64,000 bases of DNA from DATJGR01 sp963812255 (GTDB taxonomy: Bacteria; Pseudomonadota; Gammaproteobacteria; Pseudomonadales; Azotimanducaceae): contig CAWEUM010000001.1 in the NCBI GenBank assembly GCA_963812255.1, positions 1-64,000 on the forward strand, in the 5' to 3' direction. Shown here piece by piece: positions 1 through 8,737 of the stretch (positions are counted from its first letter, which is position 1; the number at the start of each line of letters is the position of its first letter). The notes beneath the pieces were generated by a model. The model was not told the origin of the DNA, searched no databases, and saw nothing but the letters and a program-made list of their open reading frames with translations. Made by a program: the position numbers and the translations under genes.

Positions 1-1
1 A

Positions 2-121
2 GGTGAGGTCGTGCTCTCGGTCGGCGCGCTATACGTTACGACCCTCGCCGCGATCGCACTTTGGAGTGGCGCCGCCGACGGTCGAAAATGGGGTGGCAAT
101 ACGGGTGGCGGAATGGGATGA
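2..121 (+). CDS. 3' end of an unidentified membrane-protein gene (partial)
   Basis: The second forward frame is open from the left edge to a TGA at 119-121 and gives about 39 residues. A hydrophobic stretch (VGALYVTTLAAIALW) is followed by a glycine-rich polar tail (GGNTGGGMG), as in the last membrane helix and cytoplasmic or periplasmic tail of an integral membrane protein. It converges on the gamma-glutamyltransferase gene, whose stop is 20 bp further on. The family cannot be named from so short a tail, and the reading could be chance. Confidence 0.35.
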   Translation, partial: GEVVLSVGALYVTTLAAIALWSGAADGRKWGGNTGGGMG

Positions 122-140
122 GCGCGGCTACCGGTACGAT

Positions 141-1946
141 TCAGTAGCCGACCACTTCGCCGTCCTTGCGCATCTCCGTCGCCCCCCAGTAGACGTGTTG
201 TTTCGCGTCGTAGCGGATCGCCTGGTAGCCGCCGAATGCGCCCGTGCCCGGCACGATCTTGTAGCCGCGCTTCGCGAGTTCAGCCTTCACGGCCGGATCG
301 TATCCCGACTCCATCTCCACCGAACCGATTCCCTGAGACGCTTCGCCGGTCGGTTCGGCGTTGCCGTAATGGCGCCACCGCGCCGCATCACCGGCTTCCT
401 GCACGTTCATGCCGAAGTCGATCATGTTCACGAGCACCTGCACATGTCCCTGCGGCTGCATGTCGCCGCCCATCAACCCGAACGACATCCACGGCGCTCC
501 GTCCTTCATCACAAACGCCGGAATGATCGTGTGAAACGGTCGCTTACCTGGCGCATAGACATTCGCATCCTTCGGGTCGAGCGAAAACAGTTCGCCGCGA
601 TCCTGGAACATGAAGCCGAGTCCATCGGCGACCAGCCCCGATCCCATGCCGCGATAGTTCGATTGAATGATCGACACCATCATGCCGTCATCGTCCGCGA
701 TCGCGAAATACGTGGTGTCGCCTCCGAACAAGCTTGGATCGCCCGGCCCGATGTTCGGATCCGCGCGCCCCACTTTGATGATCTTGCGACGCTCATCTGC
801 ATACGCGTTGGAGAGCAGCCCCTTCATTGGAACATCGACGAAGCGGGGATCCGCGTAATACCTGGCGAGGTCCTCGTATGCCAGACGCTTGGCTTCGAGC
901 ATCACGTTGATCGCGTCAGCGCTGCCAACACCCATCTTCGCCAAATCGAATCCCTTGAGCAGGTCGAGCATTTCCAATACCGCGAATCCCTGCCCGTTCG
1001 GCGGCAGTTCGTAGACGTCGTAGCCACGATAATTCACCGACTGCGGCGTCACCCATTCACCGTGATAGTCAGCAAAATCTGCGTAGCGTAGATCGCCGCC
1101 GATGCGCTTGAAGTACCCGTCGATCCTGTGTGCGATGGCGCCTTTGTAAAATGCATCGCGCCCGCCCTTGGCAATCACCAACAACGTGTGGGCGAGATCC
1201 GGATTGCGAAACACCTCGCCCTCGGCCGGCGTATGACCATCGATCAGATACGTCTCGCGCGCGTTCGTGCTCTCCTCGATCAGTGCGCTGCGTTTCTCAA
1301 ACGCGGAGAAGTTGCCCTCCCAGTACCTCGCAACGAGTTGCGTCACCGGAAAGCCATTCGTCGCGTATGCGATTGCAGGCGCCAGATCGTCGGCAATCGG
1401 CAGCTTGCCAAACCGCTCGTGAAGCGCGAACCAAGTGTCGACGGTGCCGGGCACCGTCACCGGCAACGAGCCCACGCTCGGGATGTGATCGATGCCAGGC
1501 ATTCCGGCCTTCGCGTATGCGGCCCTGACCTGGGTCTTCATACTCGCCAGATCGCGGCTTTTCGCCGACGGGCCGGAGCCGTTGTAGCCGTAGAGTTTGT
1601 GTGTCTTCGGATCCCACACGATGACGAAGCAATCGCCACCAATACCGTTGAGTACCGGTTCCATCAGTCCGAGTGCGGCGTTGGCGGCAATTGCCGCGTC
1701 CACCGCGCTGCCACCCCGTTTCAGGACATCGATCGCGATTTGCGACGCCAGCGGTTGTTCGGTCGCAGCGATACCATGTTGCGCGAGAACCGGCGAACGC
1801 GACGCCCAAACGGCGCCGGCGTAGCGCTCGCCGCGTCCGACGCCGGCATGAGCCAAGATCGTCACGGCCGCTGCCAACAATCCGAGTAATGCGACGACTG
1901 ATCGAACTCCAATCAACGATCCGACTCCGGCCGGACGATCATCCAC
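141..1946 (-). CDS. ggt: gamma-glutamyltransferase (GGT, Ntn hydrolase)
   Basis: A 601-aa protein, the usual length for gamma-glutamyltransferase, which transfers or hydrolyses the gamma-glutamyl group of glutathione and related peptides in the periplasm. Residues about 15-35 form a hydrophobic signal/anchor segment. The precursor normally cleaves itself in front of a nucleophilic Thr. Here that is Thr411 in GGDTTYFAIADDDG, and the glycine loop LMGGDMQPQG (491-500) of the oxyanion region is present. The start is GTG at 1946, 7 bp behind the stop of the decayed catalase, so the two probably shared a transcript. Some acylases and cephalosporin acylases belong to the same superfamily, so the physiological substrate is inferred. 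Confidence 0.9.
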   Translation of the reverse strand: MDDRPAGVGSLIGVRSVVALLGLLAAAVTILAHAGVGRGERYAGAVWASRSPVLAQHGIAATEQPLASQIAIDVLKRGGSAVDAAIAANAALGLMEPVLNGIGGDCFVIVWDPKTHKLYGYNGSGPSAKSRDLASMKTQVRAAYAKAGMPGIDHIPSVGSLPVTVPGTVDTWFALHERFGKLPIADDLAPAIAYATNGFPVTQLVARYWEGNFSAFEKRSALIEESTNARETYLIDGHTPAEGEVFRNPDLAHTLLVIAKGGRDAFYKGAIAHRIDGYFKRIGGDLRYADFADYHGEWVTPQSVNYRGYDVYELPPNGQGFAVLEMLDLLKGFDLAKMGVGSADAINVMLEAKRLAYEDLARYYADPRFVDVPMKGLLSNAYADERRKIIKVGRADPNIGPGDPSLFGGDTTYFAIADDDGMMVSIIQSNYRGMGSGLVADGLGFMFQDRGELFSLDPKDANVYAPGKRPFHTIIPAFVMKDGAPWMSFGLMGGDMQPQGHVQVLVNMIDFGMNVQEAGDAARWRHYGNAEPTGEASQGIGSVEMESGYDPAVKAELAKRGYKIVPGTGAFGGYQAIRYDAKQHVYWGATEMRKDGEVVGY

Positions 1947-1953
1947 GTGCCGC

Positions 1954-2341
1954 TCATTTGCGCTTCACGCTCTCCGCTACGCGGTCGCCGAGATTCGCAT
2001 CGACGTTGCGCCAGTATTCGAGCGCTCGATCCAGCACCGGCGCGGAAACACCGGCCTTCAGGCGGCCGGTGATGTTGTCCACTAATCGCCGCCGCGCGTC
2101 GTCGTCCATCACCTCGCGCACCAATGTGCCTGCCTGGCCCCAGTCATCTTCATCGGAGTCCACCCTTGGCGTGAGGCTGGCGTTCCGGGATACGCTCGCG
2201 GTTGAAGTTCGCCATCTGCTCGATCAGACAGTGATCGTGCAGCACGATCGGGCCGTCCGCACCGATGCTGAGGGAGTTTTCGTCACTGGCCACTGGAATT
2301 CCTGCATCGGTCGTGGTGGATTTGTTCTGCTCGGTACTCAT
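1954..2341 (-). pseudogene. catalase remnant: both ends kept, central ~350 residues missing
   Basis: Two short overlapping reading frames are the two ends of one monofunctional haem catalase. The first, from ATG 2341 with a GGAGAG ribosome site, encodes the catalase N-terminus including FNRERIPERQPHAKGG, where the His of HAKG is the catalytic histidine. It then hits a stop after GLR. The second, in a different frame and ending at 1954, encodes the catalase C-terminal segment (DEDDWGQAGTLVREVM, then a helical tail). Normal enzymes are about 480 aa, so the haem-binding core, including the haem-ligand tyrosine, is gone and the ends are joined out of frame near 2160. The product cannot be a catalase. 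A misassembly could mimic this. Confidence 0.85.
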
Positions 2342-2485
2342 TATTTTGCTCTCCGTGCTTTCATGACGGTGACTACACTGATTCGATTCGCGTCAATATT
2401 GAAATCGATTGATCCGATTGGTTGGATAGGCTCCCACTATGTACGCAGCCGTGCGCCTTGTGGCGATACTGTTCGTTGCTCAGGG

Positions 2486-3979
2486 ATGCCGTCCCTGCCA
2501 TCACCCGCACAGGCACCGCCCGTGACGGCAATTCCTGTTGACGACGACACGCAACTCGACCAGATCATCGCGCCGGCCCTCGCGAATCATCCCGGACAGT
2601 CGGGCTTCCGTCTGCTGTCGGAAGGCGTCGACGCGTTCGCATTGCGCGGTCTGTCGGCCCGCGCGGCCGGACGCAGCCTCGATGTGCAGTACTACATCTG
2701 GCACGACGATCTCACGGGACGGTTGCTGGCACTCGAACTGCTCGATGCCGCCGATCGCGGCGTGCGGGTACGTGTGCTGCTGGACGACATGGATGCACGG
2801 TCAAAAACCTTCACCTTGGCTGCGCTGGCTGCGCACCAGAACATCAGCGTGCGCCTGTTCAATCCGTTTGTATCGCGCAGCGGACTGCTCACCAAAGGCA
2901 TTGAGGCGCTGACGAGCTTTTCGCGTATCAACCACAGGATGCACAACAAGACCTGGATCGCAGACAACCGCCTCGTCTTCACCGGGGGGCGCAACATCGG
3001 CGATGAATATTTCGCAGCCAGCGACGACGTCAACTTCAACGATCTCGACCTCGCTATCGTCGGGCCCGCGGTGCGGCAGTTCTGCGACTCGTTCGATCGA
3101 TACTGGAACTCGGATAGGGTTCAGCCGATCCAGAGCCTAAGTCCCAACGACGTCAACGCGGGGGCGCTCGCGACACTGCGCATAGAGGCTGACGCGTATG
3201 TGCGCCAGGCGAAAAACGATCCGTACGCACAGGCAATCGCCAGTCATGATGCGGCACAGACGTGGCGCGCGCGCCTGGCGCCCATGGAGTGGACCGCCAA
3301 ATGGCAGGTGCTGAGCGACGCGCCCGACAAAACCGCGCAAAGGAAGCCGCCACTCGAGAGTTCAGCGGTGTTGCAAGGCCTGAGTGCGGCGATCAGCGCC
3401 TCGCGCGACGAGGTGGTGTTGATCTCGCCGTATTTCGTGCCGGGAAAGGGTGGGACGAAGCAGCTCGTAGACGAAGCACAATCGGGGCGCCGCGTGCGGA
3501 TTCTGACCAATTCGCTGGCCGCAAATGACGTTGCCGCCGTACACGGCGGCTATGCGAAATATCGCAAGAGGTTGCTCGACGGTGGTGTCGAACTGTGGGA
3601 ACTCAAGCCGGAGCGCCACGTATCCGGCAAGACCAACGTGAGTCTATTCGGCTCGTCCGGCGCCAGCCTGCACAGCAAGGCGGCGGTGATCGACGACAGC
3701 GTTGCTTTCGTTGGTTCGTTCAACCTCGATCCACGCTCGATATCGCTGAATTGCGAGCAGGGGGTGCTGCTGACCGATCCGGCGATTGCCGCCCAGGTGG
3801 CGCAGCTGTTCGACGAGATGTGCGCGCCGTCGAGCGCCTGGCGCGTCGACCGGGACGCGAATGGCAGCCTGCGCTGGAGCGATGGCACGCACACATACCA
3901 CCGCGAGCCTGAAGCCAGCCTCACGCGACGCATCCAAGCCAAGCTGGCTCGTTGGCTGCCGATCGAGCCGATGTTGTAG
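2486..3979 (+). CDS. phospholipase D-family protein, cardiolipin synthase C-like
   Basis: A 497-aa protein with two HKD motifs: H153-x-K155-x4-D160 (RMHNKTWIAD) and H396-x-K398-x4-D403 (LHSKAAVID), each followed by the usual G-(G/S)-x-N segment. It resembles E. coli ClsC/YmdC along its length (LDVQYYIWHDDLTGRLL, LFNPF, GGRNIGDEYF). It probably makes or remodels cardiolipin at the membrane. The ATG at 2486 is the first in frame with the conserved part. In another frame an ATG at 2439 starts a lipoprotein-like signal (MYAAVRLVAILFVAQGC) that would join this protein after a one-base shift near 2485, so the native protein may be a lipoprotein. Divergent from the catalase remnant. Confidence 0.85.
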   Translation: MPSLPSPAQAPPVTAIPVDDDTQLDQIIAPALANHPGQSGFRLLSEGVDAFALRGLSARAAGRSLDVQYYIWHDDLTGRLLALELLDAADRGVRVRVLLDDMDARSKTFTLAALAAHQNISVRLFNPFVSRSGLLTKGIEALTSFSRINHRMHNKTWIADNRLVFTGGRNIGDEYFAASDDVNFNDLDLAIVGPAVRQFCDSFDRYWNSDRVQPIQSLSPNDVNAGALATLRIEADAYVRQAKNDPYAQAIASHDAAQTWRARLAPMEWTAKWQVLSDAPDKTAQRKPPLESSAVLQGLSAAISASRDEVVLISPYFVPGKGGTKQLVDEAQSGRRVRILTNSLAANDVAAVHGGYAKYRKRLLDGGVELWELKPERHVSGKTNVSLFGSSGASLHSKAAVIDDSVAFVGSFNLDPRSISLNCEQGVLLTDPAIAAQVAQLFDEMCAPSSAWRVDRDANGSLRWSDGTHTYHREPEASLTRRIQAKLARWLPIEPML

Positions 3980-4042
3980 AGCCGATTCCATGGAAATGCT
4001 TGCATTCGATCAGCAACATTCACGCTCGCTAACAGACCGGTC

Positions 4043-4825
4043 GTGCGCGTGAGCGCGCCACAGTGGATCCTCGAAACCCGCGCCTTGACCAAACGCTTCA
4101 AGGGTTTCGTCGCGGTCAACAACATCGACCTGCGGGTACGCCATGGCAGTATTCACGCGCTGATCGGCCCCAACGGCGCCGGTAAGACGACATGCTTCAA
4201 TCTGTTGACGAAATTTTTGGCACCCACCTCTGGCCAGATCGTGTTCGACGGCATCGACATCACGCGGGAGCAACCGGCTGCAATCGCACGGCGTGGCGTG
4301 ATCCGTTCGTTTCAGATTTCGGCGGTGTTTCCGCACTTGTCCGCTTTGGAGAACGTCCGCGTGGCGTTACAGCGCAAGCTCGGTACCTCGTTTCATTTCT
4401 GGCGCGCGGAACGCAGCCTGCACGTGCTGAACGCGCGTGCAATCGAGTTGCTGCACCAGGTTGATCTCGAGCGTTTCGCACACACCGCGGCAGGCGAACT
4501 GGCGTACGGCCGCAAGCGCGCGCTGGAAATCGCCACGACCTTGGCACTGGAGCCGAGACTGATGCTGCTCGACGAGCCCACACAAGGCCTCGCCAGTGAA
4601 GACGTCGACCGCATCTGTGGTCTCGTCAGGAACGCGTCGGACGGCCGCACGGTGCTGATGGTCGAACACAACATGAGCGTGGTATCGAGCCTCGCTGACA
4701 ACATCACTGTGCTGCAAGGCGGTGTTGTTCTGGCCGAGGGATCCTACCAGCAGGTGTCGCAGAACTCGGCGGTGATCGAAGCCTACATGGGCAGCGCGCC
4801 CGCGGAATCAGCAGGCGCGCGCTGA
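4043..4825 (+). CDS. livG: LivG-like ABC transporter ATP-binding protein
   Basis: A 260-aa cytoplasmic ATPase of the branched-chain-amino-acid importer class. Walker A is GPNGAGKT (about 42-49), the signature region is LAYGRKR (a common LivG form of LSYGxxR), and Walker B is LMLLDEPTQGLA, followed by the switch His in MVEHNMSVV. The R(S/T)FQ segment after the Q-loop region (IRSFQISAVFP) is typical of LivG. It starts with GTG at 4043. Its stop overlaps the next ATG by one base (TGATG), so it is the first gene of the five-gene importer operon and pairs with LivF. Confidence 0.9.
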   Translation: MRVSAPQWILETRALTKRFKGFVAVNNIDLRVRHGSIHALIGPNGAGKTTCFNLLTKFLAPTSGQIVFDGIDITREQPAAIARRGVIRSFQISAVFPHLSALENVRVALQRKLGTSFHFWRAERSLHVLNARAIELLHQVDLERFAHTAAGELAYGRKRALEIATTLALEPRLMLLDEPTQGLASEDVDRICGLVRNASDGRTVLMVEHNMSVVSSLADNITVLQGGVVLAEGSYQQVSQNSAVIEAYMGSAPAESAGAR

Positions 4826-5529
4826 TGACGATGCCTTTCCTTGAAGTCGCGAATCTGCACGGCTGGTACGGCGAATCACATGTGCTGCACGGCATGAACT
4901 TCCGCATCGACGAAGGCGAGGTGGTCACATTGCTCGGGCGCAACGGTGCCGGACGTACCAGCACACTACGCGCGGTGCTCGGGCTCATCAGCCGCCGCGC
5001 GGGGTCGATCAAGGTGCGGGGCATTGAAACCGTGGGCATGCGCACGCACGCGATCGCCCGCCTCGGCATCGGCTATTGCCCCGAGGAGCGCGGCATCTTC
5101 GCGAGCTTATCGGCGCTGGAGAACCTGATGCTGCCGCCGGTATTGGGGGACGGCGGTATGAGCGTCGAGCAGATCTACGGCATGTTTCCGAATCTGCGCG
5201 AGCGATCGTCCAGCCAGGGCACCCGCTTATCGGGTGGCGAGCAGCAGATGCTGGCGATCGCGCGCATCCTGCGCACCGGTGCGCGCCTGTTGTTGCTCGA
5301 TGAAATCTCCGAGGGCCTGGCCCCGGTGATCACGCAGAAGCTCGCGGCGATGGTGATGACGCTTCGCACGCACGGCTACACCATCATTATGGTCGAGCAG
5401 AATTTCGTCTTCGCCGCGCCACTCGCCGACCGGTTCCTGGTCATGGAGCATGGCCAGGTGATCCAGACCTTCACGCGTGATGAGTTGCCGGGACGCACCG
5501 AAACACTTCACCAGTACCTCGGCGTCTGA
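4825..5529 (+). CDS. livF: LivF-like ABC transporter ATP-binding protein, Walker A Lys replaced by Arg
   Basis: A 234-aa second ATPase of the importer. The signature motif LSGGEQQMLAIAR, Walker B LLLLDEISEGLAP (the Ile-Ser in DEISEG is usual for LivF) and the switch-region MVEQN are all present. The Walker A is GRNGAGRTS at 38-46, with Arg44 where nearly all ABC ATPases have Lys. My recollection is that some LivF homologues carry this change, so it does not by itself mean inactivity, but this half may hydrolyse ATP weakly. Translationally coupled to livG. Confidence 0.9.
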   Translation: MTMPFLEVANLHGWYGESHVLHGMNFRIDEGEVVTLLGRNGAGRTSTLRAVLGLISRRAGSIKVRGIETVGMRTHAIARLGIGYCPEERGIFASLSALENLMLPPVLGDGGMSVEQIYGMFPNLRERSSSQGTRLSGGEQQMLAIARILRTGARLLLLDEISEGLAPVITQKLAAMVMTLRTHGYTIIMVEQNFVFAAPLADRFLVMEHGQVIQTFTRDELPGRTETLHQYLGV

Positions 5530-5571
5530 GCCACATCATCGGCTATCCTTGCTCGTTCACAGGAGTCCAAG

Positions 5572-6786
5572 ATGAATTTGAAAATAATCACCGCCACCTG
5601 CGGCATCGTCGTTCTGACGATGTTGGGCGCTGCCGCGGCTGCGCGGGCGCAGATCTCCGGGGACGTCATCCGCATCGGTTTCATCACCGACATGTCCGGC
5701 TTGTACGCCGACATCGACGGTCCAGGTGGCGTCGCCGCCATCAAGATGGCAATTGACGATATGGGCGGCGCCATCGGCAACAAGAAGATCGAACTACTGG
5801 TCGCCGATCACCAGAACAAGCCAGACATTGGCGTGGTGAAAGCGCGCGCATGGTTCGACACCGAAAATCTCGACATTCTGATCGGCGGAACCAACTCGGG
5901 TGTCAACCTCGCGATGGCCAAGGTGGCCGCGCAGAAGAAAAAACCGATCGTCGTGGTAGGCGCCGGGACGTCGGCGCTCACCAACGAACAGTGTTCGCCC
6001 TACACCATTCACTATGCGTTCGATACCGTCGCGCTGGCCAAAGGCACCGGCAGCGCAGTGGTCAGGGCCGGTGGCAAGAGCTGGTACTTTTTGACCGCCG
6101 ACTATGCGTTCGGTCATGCGTTGGAGGCGGATACGGCCAAGGTGATCGAAGCGGCAGGCGGCATCGTGGTCGGCGAATCACGCGCGCCGCTGAACACCAG
6201 CGACTTCTCGTCCTACCTGCTCCAGGCACAGTCGAGCAAGGCGCAGATTCTCGGCCTCGCCAACGCCGGTGGGGACACCGTCAATGCCATCAAAGGCGCC
6301 AACGAGTTTGGCATCAACCAGACGATGAAGCTCGCCGGATTGCTGATGTTCATCAACGATATCCACGCGCTTGGCCTGAACGCCACCCAAGGCATGTACC
6401 TGACGAGCAGCTGGTACTGGGATCGCGACGACGAGACGCGCACATGGAGCCACCGCTTCTTCGAGAAGATGAAGCGAATGCCTTCATCGTTGCAAGCCGC
6501 CGACTACTCGGTAGCGCGCAGCTATCTCGACGCCGTCGCGGCGCTGGACAGCGACGACGGCGAACAGGTGAATACCTATCTGCACCAGCACAAGGTCAAC
6601 GATATGTATGCCAGCGGTGGCTACGTACGTCCCGATGGCCGAATGGTGCATGACATGTACCTGATGCAGGTAAAGACCCCGGCGCAGTCGAGCCAGCCGT
6701 GGGACTACTTCAACGTGGTCACCACCATCAAAGGCGAAGATGCGTTCACGTCCAAGGCGGATTCAACCTGCAAACTGTGGAAATAA
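5572..6786 (+). CDS. periplasmic substrate-binding protein of the Liv-type importer
   Basis: A 404-aa type-I periplasmic binding protein with a Sec signal peptide (residues 1 to about 26, ending AAAAARA). The mature part begins with the family hallmark IRIGFITDMSGLYADIDGPGG, followed by alternating alpha/beta segments of the Peripla_BP_6 fold. A Shine-Dalgarno (CAGGAG) precedes ATG 5572. It sits between the ATPase and permease genes. The ligand (branched-chain amino acid, amide, urea or an aromatic acid) cannot be told from sequence. Homologues of this size in catabolic proteobacteria often bind aromatic or short organic acids. Confidence 0.88.
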   Translation: MNLKIITATCGIVVLTMLGAAAAARAQISGDVIRIGFITDMSGLYADIDGPGGVAAIKMAIDDMGGAIGNKKIELLVADHQNKPDIGVVKARAWFDTENLDILIGGTNSGVNLAMAKVAAQKKKPIVVVGAGTSALTNEQCSPYTIHYAFDTVALAKGTGSAVVRAGGKSWYFLTADYAFGHALEADTAKVIEAAGGIVVGESRAPLNTSDFSSYLLQAQSSKAQILGLANAGGDTVNAIKGANEFGINQTMKLAGLLMFINDIHALGLNATQGMYLTSSWYWDRDDETRTWSHRFFEKMKRMPSSLQAADYSVARSYLDAVAALDSDDGEQVNTYLHQHKVNDMYASGGYVRPDGRMVHDMYLMQVKTPAQSSQPWDYFNVVTTIKGEDAFTSKADSTCKLWK

Positions 6787-6810
6787 CGACATAACCAAGG
6801 GGATACGCGT

Positions 6811-6828
6811 CGCCGCGTCAACGCGGCG
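6811..6828 (+). other. GC-rich hairpin between the binding-protein gene and livH
   Basis: CGCCGCG and CGCGGCG are perfect 7-bp inverted repeats around a TCAA loop, 24 bp after the binding-protein stop. No U-run follows. An intergenic hairpin here is typical of operons that make more binding protein than permease, where it stabilises the upstream mRNA or causes partial termination. Confidence 0.5.
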
Positions 6829-6858
6829 GGAGCGATAATCGTTCGTCATCTGACCTAA

Positions 6859-7746
6859 ATGGATATCTTCGGCATACCCATCCAGGCATTTCTCGGCCAG
6901 CTCTTACTCGGTCTGGTGAATGGCTCGTTCTACGCGATGCTGAGCCTTGGACTGGCCGTCATCTTCGGACTGCTCGGCATTGTCAATTTTGCGCACGGCG
7001 CGTTGTACATGCTGGGTGCGTACGTCGCGTGGATCGGTATGGACCGCCTCGGTATCAGCTATTGGGCGGCGCTGCTGTTGGCGCCGTTGTTGATCGGTGC
7101 GCTGGGCGCGCTGATTGAACGCACCTTGCTGCGACGGCTATACGACACCGACCCGATCTACGGCCTGCTGCTGACGTTCGGTCTGGCGTTGATTGCCGAA
7201 GGCGTGATGCGGGAACGGTTCGGTGTATCGGGCCAATCGTACCCGGTACCTGACCTACTGCGCGGCGCCACAAACCTGGGATTCATGATCCTGCCTAACT
7301 ACCGAGCGTGGATCGTGCTGGCATCGCTGAGCGTGTGTCTGAGTACCTGGTTTTTCATCGAACGCACTCGCCTCGGTGCCTACTTGCGCGCCGCGACCGA
7401 AAATCCTGCGCTGGTTCAGGCCTTCGGCATCAACGTGCCGGTAATGGTGATGCTCACGTACGCGTTCGGCGCGGGACTCGCGGCGCTGGCCGGTGTGCTC
7501 GCTGCGCCGGTAATCCAGGTGACGCCGCTGATGGGCAGCCACTTGATCATTGTCGTGTTCGCCGTCGTCGTGATCGGCGGCATGGGCTCGATCCTCGGCT
7601 CGATACTGACCGGATTGGTGCTCGGGCTGATCGAGGGGCTGACAAAAGTATTTTACCCGGAAGCATCGAACGTCATCGTGTTCGTCATCATGGCGGTGGT
7701 ATTGATGATCTCGCCGTCCGGGCTGTTTGGTAAGGACGCGCAATGA
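6859..7746 (+). CDS. livH: LivH-like ABC transporter permease
   Basis: A 295-aa inner-membrane permease with about eight hydrophobic helices. The N-terminus has the LivH hallmark GLVNGSFYAMLSLGLAVIFG and FAHGALYMLGAY, and the late loop AAVTENPALVQAFGIN-like segment (RAATENPALVQAFGINV) is the EAA-type ATPase contact. It overlaps the livM start by 4 bp (ATGA), so the two permease subunits are coupled and form the heterodimeric channel. Confidence 0.9.
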   Translation: MDIFGIPIQAFLGQLLLGLVNGSFYAMLSLGLAVIFGLLGIVNFAHGALYMLGAYVAWIGMDRLGISYWAALLLAPLLIGALGALIERTLLRRLYDTDPIYGLLLTFGLALIAEGVMRERFGVSGQSYPVPDLLRGATNLGFMILPNYRAWIVLASLSVCLSTWFFIERTRLGAYLRAATENPALVQAFGINVPVMVMLTYAFGAGLAALAGVLAAPVIQVTPLMGSHLIIVVFAVVVIGGMGSILGSILTGLVLGLIEGLTKVFYPEASNVIVFVIMAVVLMISPSGLFGKDAQ

Positions 7747-8696
7747 ACCCCAACGATGCAACGCAGGCGCGCCACGCCCGCTGGATCTGGCTGGCGGGTC
7801 TGGCACTGTTGGGCATTGCCCCGTTCATTGGTCTTTACCCATTGTTCATCATGAAGGCGCTGTGCTTCGCGATCTTCGCCTGCGCGTTCAATCTGCTGCT
7901 CGGCTTCACCGGCTTGCTGTCGTTCGGACACGCCGCATTCCTCGGTGCGGGCGCCTATGCCACCGGCTGGCTCACGCGCAGTGCCGGCCTGCCACCAGGG
8001 CTCGGCATTCTGGCCGGCACAGCGCTGGCCGCCACACTCGGGCTGGTGATGGGTTTGATCGCGATTCGCCGCCAGGGCATCTATTTCGCGATGATCACGC
8101 TGGCGATGGCCCAGATGATCTACTTCGTCTGGCTTCAAGCGCCGTTCACCGGCGGCGAAGACGGTTTGCAGGGTGTGCCGCGAGGGATGCTGTTCGGCGT
8201 GCTGCCGCTGGCCGAACCGCTGGTGATGTACTACTTCGTGTTGGCGGTGTTCGTCGGCGTTTTCCTGTTCACCGTGCGGGTCGTCCATTCGCCGTTCGGG
8301 CAGGTGGTCAAGGCGATCCGTGAGAACGAACCGCGCGCCGTGTCGCTGGGCTACGACATCGATCGGTACAAGCTGCTCGCCTTCGTTTTGTCGGCGGCGC
8401 TTGCAGGTCTGGCCGGCGCGCTGAAAGCCGTGGTGCTCGGCTTTGCGTCACTCACCGATGCGCATTGGTCACTGTCTGGCGAGGTGGTGCTTATGACACT
8501 GTTGGGGGGAATGGGTACCTTTGCCGGCCCGGTCCTCGGCGCATTCACGATCAGCGGACTGCAGGACTTCCTGGCCGACCGCGCCGGATCGTGGGTCAGC
8601 GTGATCATCGGCGTGATATTCGTCGTGTGCGTGGTGGCGTTCCGGCGCGGCTTTGTGGGTGAGATGCTGGCCTGGCAGCGTCGCAGGCGAAGCTGA
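7743..8696 (+). CDS. livM: LivM-like ABC transporter permease
   Basis: A 317-aa inner-membrane permease, last gene of the importer operon. FNLLLGFTGLLSFGHAAFLG is the LivM signature, and the ATPase-contact loop reads KAIRENEPRAVSLGYD. There are about nine hydrophobic segments. The coding end converges on the FAD-oxidase gene 42 bp downstream. No clear terminator is visible in that gap. Confidence 0.9.
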   Translation: MNPNDATQARHARWIWLAGLALLGIAPFIGLYPLFIMKALCFAIFACAFNLLLGFTGLLSFGHAAFLGAGAYATGWLTRSAGLPPGLGILAGTALAATLGLVMGLIAIRRQGIYFAMITLAMAQMIYFVWLQAPFTGGEDGLQGVPRGMLFGVLPLAEPLVMYYFVLAVFVGVFLFTVRVVHSPFGQVVKAIRENEPRAVSLGYDIDRYKLLAFVLSAALAGLAGALKAVVLGFASLTDAHWSLSGEVVLMTLLGGMGTFAGPVLGAFTISGLQDFLADRAGSWVSVIIGVIFVVCVVAFRRGFVGEMLAWQRRRRS

Positions 8697-8737
8697 CGCA
8701 GCACCAGGCCGAGCGTACCGCCCGTTGCGAAGGACGC

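Noticed and set aside
1673..2485. Long N-terminal extension of the phospholipase D frame
   Set aside because: It overlaps the GGT and catalase genes on the other strand and is Arg/Ser-rich; conserved sequence begins only after 2486.
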